From Methylobacterium sp. (GTDB lineage: Bacteria > Pseudomonadota > Alphaproteobacteria > Rhizobiales > Beijerinckiaceae), in NCBI GenBank assembly GCA_020252645.1, contig JADCCN010000015.1, positions 1 through 64,000 on the forward strand: DNA of 64,000 bases, read 5' to 3'. The number at the start of each line of letters is the position of its first letter. Positions within the stretch are counted from its first letter, which is position 1. Positions 61,261-64,000 of this stretch are shown here, piece after piece. The position numbers and the translations under genes were made by a program. Under the pieces are notes generated by a model. The model was not told the origin of the DNA. It saw only the letters and a list, made by a program, of their open reading frames with translations, and made no database searches.

Positions 61261-62031
61261 GTGGCGCGCAACCGGCCGCTCGCCCGCATCAATCTCAATG
61301 TTTTCTCGAATGTCGCCTCGCAGGATGCGCGCGATTGCCTTGCGCCGGAGGCGATCCGCTCCTTTTTCGAATGCTTCGGCGGGGCGCGGGGTGCTGCCGA
61401 GACCATCACCCGCGTCTTCTGCGATCCCAAGCCGCATCGCGGGAATTTCGAGGCCTGGAAGCAGGCGATCCGGGATGGCACGCCCGGCATCCCGCTGGAA
61501 ATCGTGGAAACCGGCGGGCTGATCGACAGCTTCGCGCGCTCGCTGGAAATCAGCGAATGCGAATATGCCGTGCAGCTCGAGCATGATTTCGTGTTCATCC
61601 GCTCGCGCATTCCGCATGGCCTCCCGGAGATCGTGGGCGAGATGGCCGAAGGCGGCTTCAATTTCGTGCGCTTCAACAAACGGCAGAACATCCGGCAGGG
61701 CTACGACATGTTCCTCGACGAGATGCCCGGCACGGAAGTGCCGATGTGCCGTGTCAATGGCCGTTCGAACAACCCTCAAGCGATCGATGTGGCGTTCTAC
61801 CGGCGCGAGGTTCTACCGCTGCTTTCTGGCCCCGATGGCGGGAGTATCGGGCTCGAAGGCGGGCTCTGCCGGCTTTTCGGCGGCGGGCAGGTCTATGGCG
61901 GGCTGGGCTGGCCGAAAACCGTGCAGCATCTCGATGGCCGCGATGTGCGCTTTCGCGATCGCCTCGCGCGCAAACTCCATTTCTGGAAGCGGTCCCTCTC
62001 CGGCGCGAAGCAGGTTTCCGGCGCCGCCTGA
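61261..62031 (+). CDS. putative glycosyltransferase, 256 aa
   Basis: Start chosen at GTG 61261, with AGGAG (61248-61252) eight bases upstream; an ATG at 61222 lies only nine bases from the divergent gene and lacks a good site. The protein begins INLNVFSNVAS, contains YAVQLEHDFVFI, which looks like a GT-A metal-binding turn (E-H-D), and NFVRFNKRQNIRQGYD. Family not firmly identified. No membrane helices. Converges on the GT11 gene, three bases away. Confidence 0.75.
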   Translation: MARNRPLARINLNVFSNVASQDARDCLAPEAIRSFFECFGGARGAAETITRVFCDPKPHRGNFEAWKQAIRDGTPGIPLEIVETGGLIDSFARSLEISECEYAVQLEHDFVFIRSRIPHGLPEIVGEMAEGGFNFVRFNKRQNIRQGYDMFLDEMPGTEVPMCRVNGRSNNPQAIDVAFYRREVLPLLSGPDGGSIGLEGGLCRLFGGGQVYGGLGWPKTVQHLDGRDVRFRDRLARKLHFWKRSLSGAKQVSGAA

Positions 62032-62034
62032 GCG

Positions 62035-62913
62035 TCAGACCACGCGCCAATCTGGCGGGAAGAGGTCCTTCGTGCTCGCTTTCGCCTGAAATGGCGCGGC
62101 AAACCATTGCCGAGGCGCCATCACCACGCGTCCCTGCGGCTCGCCGAGCCAGGTGCCCCACCAGCTGAAGGTGGAATTGGCGATGATGTTGTGGCGAGCC
62201 TGGCTCATCAGGAACAGATCGTCCAGCGCGCTCCCCGATGAGACGATATTGTAGGGCAGGCCCGCGGGCAAACGCGAGGGAATCGCCTCGTTGCTGTCCG
62301 ACATCACGATGACCTGATCGAATTGCGCTTCGGCCGAGAGCCGGTCGATGGCGCGAAGATAGTAATCCGGCGTTAGCACATGGTGGACATCGGCGAATTT
62401 CGGGTCCTGATAATCGCCCGCGCGGATATGGATCGCGAGGGTTCGGGGCGAAAGCGACGCTGCGAATTCCCGCGCCTCGGCCGAGACATGCGGTTCCAGC
62501 GCAAAGATATCCCGCAATCTCCGGCTGTAAGGCCCGAAATAGAGCGGCGACTGGAACAGCCCGCGCACATAAGCCGAGCCGGAGATCGCCTCGAATTTCG
62601 GGTCGAAATGAAAATGCGCTTCCCGCACCAGCGGCAGGCTGAAGCCGAGCGGCGCGCGCTTCTGCCCCATGCCCACGGCTTTCAGCAGCTTCTGGCCGCG
62701 CCTCAGCCAGCCCGGCGCATGGCGCTCCAATGCGCCATGCGGAAAGAGGCCAAGCTCATAGCGCCGCTTGGTGCCGGGCCGGAAACGCGTTAGATCGAAC
62801 TGAACTTCGGCACCGATGCGCCATCCGATCGCGAAGGCGGCGGCAGCCTGGAAAAGCTGGTTGCCGAGGCCGCCATGGAGTTCCACCGCGATTATCGGTT
62901 TCTGGAGTTCCAT
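62035..62913 (-). CDS. GT11 family alpha-1,2-fucosyltransferase-like enzyme
   Basis: 292 aa. GGLGNQLFQ (14-22), HIRAGDY (162-168) and NSTFSWW (246-252) are the three conserved GT11 motifs; R164 is the expected GDP-fucose-binding arginine. Predicted to add fucose (or a related deoxy-sugar) to a surface glycan. ATG 62913 has GAGG upstream. No GDP-fucose synthesis genes (gmd, fcl) are in the window. Confidence 0.9.
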   Translation of the reverse strand: MELQKPIIAVELHGGLGNQLFQAAAAFAIGWRIGAEVQFDLTRFRPGTKRRYELGLFPHGALERHAPGWLRRGQKLLKAVGMGQKRAPLGFSLPLVREAHFHFDPKFEAISGSAYVRGLFQSPLYFGPYSRRLRDIFALEPHVSAEAREFAASLSPRTLAIHIRAGDYQDPKFADVHHVLTPDYYLRAIDRLSAEAQFDQVIVMSDSNEAIPSRLPAGLPYNIVSSGSALDDLFLMSQARHNIIANSTFSWWGTWLGEPQGRVVMAPRQWFAAPFQAKASTKDLFPPDWRVV

Positions 62914-62956
62914 GGGGCGGAACCTCGCGTTTCGGCGGCTTTACATTCGGGCGGGA

Positions 62957-62984
62957 GAGCTACAAGAACACCACCCATTGTCAA
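62957..62984 (-). promoter_or_regulatory. weak candidate promoter for the GT11 gene
   Basis: On the minus strand a perfect TTGACA (62984-62979) is followed 16 bases later by TAGCTC (62962-62957), which matches the -10 poorly. It is the best match in the 118-bp divergent gap between the GT11 gene and asnB. Confidence 0.25.
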
Positions 62985-63031
62985 CTCCGGGGGCTTGATC
63001 GTCCCGCTGCGTGAACCCGAGGAACGGCTGG

Positions 63032-64000
63032 ATGTGCGGCATCGCGGCGCTTTTTCGCCCCGGAGGGATCCGGCCCGAGGATCGCGATGCGCTCCGGCTG
63101 ATGACTGACGCCATCCGCCATCGCGGGCCCGATGACGAGGGTTTCTGGTTCGATGAGGCGCGGGGCGTGGGCCTCGCCCAGAGGCGGCTTGCCATTCAGG
63201 ATCTCTCGCCGGCCGGCGGCCAGCCCATGCTCTCGGCTTCGGGGCGCTATGCGATCACGTTTAACGGAGAGATTTATAATTTCAATGATTTACGAGCCGA
63301 TCTTGAATCGAAATCCGAGGCGCCGGCCTGGCGCGGGCATTCCGATACCGAGGTTCTGCTCGCGCTGATCGAGGCGCGCGGGCCGGAGGCGGCGCTGAAG
63401 GCCGCGACCGGCATGTTCGCTCTCGTGCTGCTCGACCGCCAGGAAGGCGCGGTTTACCTCGCGCGCGACCGGATCGGCGAAAAACCGCTCTATATCGCGG
63501 AAATCGGCGGGGCATTCCTGTTCGCTTCGGAGCTCAAGGCCTTCAAGTCGCATCCCCGATGGGATGGCGCGCTCGATCACGCGGCGATCACCGGCTTCCT
63601 GCGCCATGGCTACATCACCGCGCCCGCGAGCCTCTATCGCGCCGCGAAGAAGCTGCCGGCGGGCGTGCTGCGCCGCTTCGCGGCGGGAGAGCCCGTGCAA
63701 GACATCGCCTATTGGGACAGCCTCGCGGAGGCGCGTGAAGCGAAGGCCCATCGCTTCGCCGGCAGTTTCGAGGAGGCGACGGACCGGCTTGATGCGCTGC
63801 TCCATGCGGCCATTCGCCGGCAGGTGGTCGCCGATGTGCCGGTGGGCGCGTTCCTCTCGGGCGGCATCGATTCCTCCACCATCGCCAGCATCATGCAGGC
63901 GCAGGCGAGCCGCCCGATCGAGACCTTCTCGCTGGGGTTTCGCGAGGCGGAATTTGATGAATCGATTCATGCGAAAGACATCGCAACCCATTTGAAAACC
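63032..64000 (+). CDS. asnB: asparagine synthase (glutamine-hydrolysing), 5' part
   Basis: 323 codons are present and the gene runs off the window. C2 is the amidotransferase nucleophile (MCGIAALF). IRHRGPDDEG, FNGEIYNF and ARDRIGEKPLY follow; the ATP pyrophosphatase loop SGGIDSS starts at S276. GAGGA precedes the ATG. In this context it belongs to the AsnB-like enzymes that amidate sugars or peptides in capsule clusters, though housekeeping asparagine synthesis is equally possible. The codons around FNGEIYNFNDL (63259-63310) are unusually A/T-rich. Confidence 0.92.
   Translation, partial: MCGIAALFRPGGIRPEDRDALRLMTDAIRHRGPDDEGFWFDEARGVGLAQRRLAIQDLSPAGGQPMLSASGRYAITFNGEIYNFNDLRADLESKSEAPAWRGHSDTEVLLALIEARGPEAALKAATGMFALVLLDRQEGAVYLARDRIGEKPLYIAEIGGAFLFASELKAFKSHPRWDGALDHAAITGFLRHGYITAPASLYRAAKKLPAGVLRRFAAGEPVQDIAYWDSLAEAREAKAHRFAGSFEEATDRLDALLHAAIRRQVVADVPVGAFLSGGIDSSTIASIMQAQASRPIETFSLGFREAEFDESIHAKDIATHLKT

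Overview
The window is high-GC DNA with dense, GC3-rich genes. It carries gene strings characteristic of Alphaproteobacteria, most likely order Hyphomicrobiales (Rhizobiales): purF-cvpA-radA-alr-dnaB, rpsF-rpsR-DUF2232-rplI, fabD-fabG-acpP-fabF-mltG-gmk, rsmA-surA-lptD-lptG-lptF against pepA-holC, and purN-purM against a CDP-alcohol transferase, a PerM-like permease, hdaA, ppk and ppx. The assignment rests on gene order, protein motifs and the palindromic intergenic repeats, not on a marker tree. No rRNA, tRNA, CRISPR or prophage was recognised.

Layout. 1-57 is the first 19 codons of an IS5-like transposase cut by the window edge. 138-8190 holds a Ppx/GppA phosphatase with rlmE, then an RsmB-type rRNA methyltransferase with guaA and guaB (GMP synthesis), with a tiny lipoprotein gene and an eight-copy 16-bp tandem array between guaA/rsmB and guaB. 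8191-20970 holds an NnrU protein, a YfgM-like protein, der, an SDR enzyme, purF, cvpA, radA, alr, dnaB and the ribosomal protein operon. 21725-36463 is an envelope-building block: fatty acid synthesis, septal murein processing (MltG), gmk, rRNA dimethylation and the outer-membrane LPS export set (SurA, LptD, LptG, LptF), then pepA and holC. 36467-43269 is more mixed: LysE exporter, ABC-F ATPase, ndk, acetyltransferase, molybdopterin oxidoreductase and a WYL regulator. 43253-54574 holds purN/purM, phospholipid synthesis, hdaA, polyphosphate kinase with its phosphatase, a chemoreceptor and RNase D. 54792-56699 is aspS. 56814-64000 is a surface-glycan island: ABC exporter, glycosyltransferase, FkbM methyltransferase, two poorly characterised proteins, a GT11 fucosyltransferase-like enzyme and the start of asnB.

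Links between genes: guaA, guaB, purF, purM, purN, gmk and ndk together cover much of purine nucleotide synthesis. The Lpt/SurA/Fab set feeds outer-membrane construction, which the 3' glycan island decorates. ppk and ppx set polyphosphate levels.

The most interesting signals are not a new multi-gene system. They are (i) a family of palindromic repeats sitting exactly at gene ends, supplying TAG stop codons to radA, the ABC-F gene and rnd and a new C-terminal tail to rsmA; (ii) a low-GC3 segment in aspS coinciding with an apparent insertion in the protein; (iii) the 16-bp array; and (iv) absence of pdxA and yicC from clusters that usually contain them.
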